Below, piece after piece: positions 62,691-64,000 of a stretch of 64,000 nucleotides of DNA; the first letter of the stretch is position 1; every line of letters starts with the position of its first letter. Location of the stretch: contig NZ_BMKQ01000001.1 in NCBI RefSeq assembly GCF_014644415.1, positions 982,861 to 1,046,860 on the forward strand, given 5' to 3'. The notes beneath the pieces are model-generated. The model worked only from the letters and a program-made list of their open reading frames with translations. It did no database searches and had not been told where the DNA came from. The translations under genes and the position numbers were made by a program. This stretch comes from Marmoricola endophyticus. GTDB taxonomy: Bacteria; Actinomycetota; Actinomycetes; Propionibacteriales; Nocardioidaceae.

Positions 62691-63983
62691 TCAGGACCGC
62701 ATCACCACGAGGTCGCCGTGGGTGCCGTACCCCAGCAGCGGCCGGCGCCCGGTCCTCCGCCGCCGCGGCTCCAGCGGGGTGCCGTCGAAGGTGACCATCA
62801 GCCACGAGCCGTCCTCGCGCTCGACGAGCTGGGGGTGCGGGATGTTGCTGGGGTACGGCGCGTCGAGCGCGCCCAGCCGCTCCCCCGACCACGGGTCGGC
62901 GACGACGTACGCCCGCCGGTCCCCGTCGCTGGCCAGCAGCGAGGCCCGGCCACCGCGTCCTACGAGCAGCGGGCCCTCGGTCTGCCCCGGCTCGCCGACC
63001 GCCGCCGCTCTCCGCAGCCCGGCGAAGGGCTCGGCGTCGTCGGTGCGGGCGGTGGCGGGGCGGAAGCGCATCGGCCGCAGCGACTCGGCCTCGACGTGCG
63101 CGACCAGCCAGCCGTCCCCGTCGCGCAGCAGCGCCGGGTCCCAGGTGCCGAGCGTCCCCGCCGGCACCGGGAGCGCGACGCGCTCGGAGTCGAGCACGTG
63201 GACGCCGCCGAGCAGGTCCTCGCGCGACGTCGCGAGCCGGACGTGCACGCCGCGCTGCGGGCTGAAGTCGCCCCACGACGACGTCGCCACGAGCCACCGG
63301 TCGCCGTCGCGGACCAGGTGGCCCGCGTGGTCGCCGAGGACGAGACCGTCGCGACGCGCGTAGATCGCGGCCACCCGCTCGAGCGAGTCGACGCGGTCCG
63401 GGTCGAGCGCGAAGACGCCCCAGTGCGCCTGCCGGAAGCCTCCCGGGCCGGCACAGGTCATGGTGAGGAACACCCGCCCGCCGCGGACGTACGCCCTCCC
63501 GTCGGCGTGGGTGACCAGGTGCGGGTCGCGCACCCCGACCGCACCGAACGGACCGCGGCGCCGCTCCCCCTCGGCGGGGCTCGCCTCGCACCACTGCGCG
63601 CCCGCGAGCACCGCCGGGTCGCGCGGGTCGGGGCCGTCGAGCGCCGCGGTGAGCACCGGTCGCCAGCGCCCCCGGCGGTGGACGAAGGCGGTGGCGTGCC
63701 GCTCACACAGGGCGAACCCGAGCGTCGCCCCGACCGGCAGGCGTGCCCGACGGGCGGCCAGCTCCTGGGACCCCGCCACGAGGCGTACCCGGTGGCCGTC
63801 GTGCGCGGCGTGCACGAGGTCCAGCCCGGCGCGGACGACGCCGTCCGCAGCGCGCACGGTCGTGGCGCCGAGGTACGGCGCGAGCGGTGCGGCCGAGGCG
63901 TCGGCGAGGTCCTCCGCGACCAGCTGCACGAGACGCTGCCGGTGCACCTCGTGGAACCGCAGGTCGGCGAACGGGTGGGTCAC
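62691..63983 (-). CDS. Beta-propeller-like protein (GH43/GH32-like), function uncertain
   Basis: 430 aa. Repeated short beta segments with aromatic/Gly-Asp turns, for example RDPHLVTHADGRAYV, WGVFALDPDRV, WLVATSSWGDFS, WDPALLRDGDGWLVAHVE, IPHPQLVEREDGSWLMVTFDG. They resemble the blades of five-bladed propeller glycosidases, but I cannot point to the three catalytic acids, so enzymatic activity is open. No signal peptide. GTG 63983 is the only start: an in-frame TGA lies four codons upstream. It has a TTGACT-like box 7 bases before it. Ends 4 bases from the lipoprotein gene (convergent). Confidence 0.6.
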   Translation of the reverse strand: MTHPFADLRFHEVHRQRLVQLVAEDLADASAAPLAPYLGATTVRAADGVVRAGLDLVHAAHDGHRVRLVAGSQELAARRARLPVGATLGFALCERHATAFVHRRGRWRPVLTAALDGPDPRDPAVLAGAQWCEASPAEGERRRGPFGAVGVRDPHLVTHADGRAYVRGGRVFLTMTCAGPGGFRQAHWGVFALDPDRVDSLERVAAIYARRDGLVLGDHAGHLVRDGDRWLVATSSWGDFSPQRGVHVRLATSREDLLGGVHVLDSERVALPVPAGTLGTWDPALLRDGDGWLVAHVEAESLRPMRFRPATARTDDAEPFAGLRRAAAVGEPGQTEGPLLVGRGGRASLLASDGDRRAYVVADPWSGERLGALDAPYPSNIPHPQLVEREDGSWLMVTFDGTPLEPRRRRTGRRPLLGYGTHGDLVVMRS

Positions 63984-64000
63984 GGCCCCGAGTCAACCGC

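Overview
The window is a 64 kb chromosomal segment of a very GC-rich actinobacterium. Gene content (class II DAHP synthase, DUF3349, TIGR03086-type protein, M16 peptidase beside pnp, RodZ-like protein between ftsK and rimO), GTG/TTG start codons and the many start codons preceded by a TANNNT -10 box suggest a member of the Propionibacteriales, probably Nocardioidaceae. That placement is inference; there is no rRNA gene here. I found 58 protein genes, no tRNA, rRNA, CRISPR array, IS element or prophage.

Layout. 0-3.4 kb: the 3' part of a PASTA Ser/Thr kinase, a secreted LysM/lytic transglycosylase and a DUF2625 gene. 3.4-8.4 kb: threonine aldolase, a QueA-like enzyme coupled to an SDR, a SoxR regulator divergent from them, class II DAHP synthase and DUF3349. 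8.4-14.8 kb: a Pit phosphate transporter behind a two-unit PHO-box-like sequence, an APC permease, a phosphofructokinase with pyrophosphate-type residues, an MFS exporter and a DUF1028 protein. 14.8-18.9 kb: an overlapping trio (secreted PLD-like protein, coiled-coil protein, orphan adenine methyltransferase). 19-25.3 kb: pgsA, rimO, a RodZ-like protein and ftsK. 25.4-34.7 kb: RNase J-dapA, then gluconokinase-dfrA-thyA-ClC, EamA transporter and GNAT. 34.7-38 kb: a mannitol-type PTS permease divergent from a zinc polyol dehydrogenase, followed by 500 bp of palindromic repeats. 38.5-45 kb: M4 metalloprotease, dapB, M16 peptidase, pnp, rpsO. 45.2-53.1 kb: an integral PTS block (ptsI; fruR-fruK-fruA-ptsH; a second stand-alone EIIA). 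53-61.5 kb: the rimP-nusA-ylxR-infB-rbfA-truB-ribF translation cluster. 61.6-64 kb: a Tat-type lipoprotein and a beta-propeller-like protein.

How it works together. The general PTS proteins (EI, HPr) in the fructose locus would also feed the mannitol-type EIICBA at 34.7 kb. Fructose would enter as fructose-1-phosphate and be converted by FruK to fructose-1,6-bisphosphate. The Pfk at 11.5 kb looks pyrophosphate-dependent, which ties glycolysis to phosphate metabolism. dapA and dapB serve lysine/diaminopimelate synthesis for the wall that the kinase, transglycosylase and RodZ/FtsK proteins shape.

The most useful cross-window observations are: a consistent leaderless-promoter geometry that fixes many start codons; a tandem 9-bp TCACA repeat before two secreted-protein genes; two intergenic arrays of palindromic repeats; and a PTS block lying between ribF and rpsO-pnp, genes that are often close together. 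I did not find a clearly new multi-gene system. The overlapping PLD/coiled-coil/methyltransferase trio is the best candidate for one.
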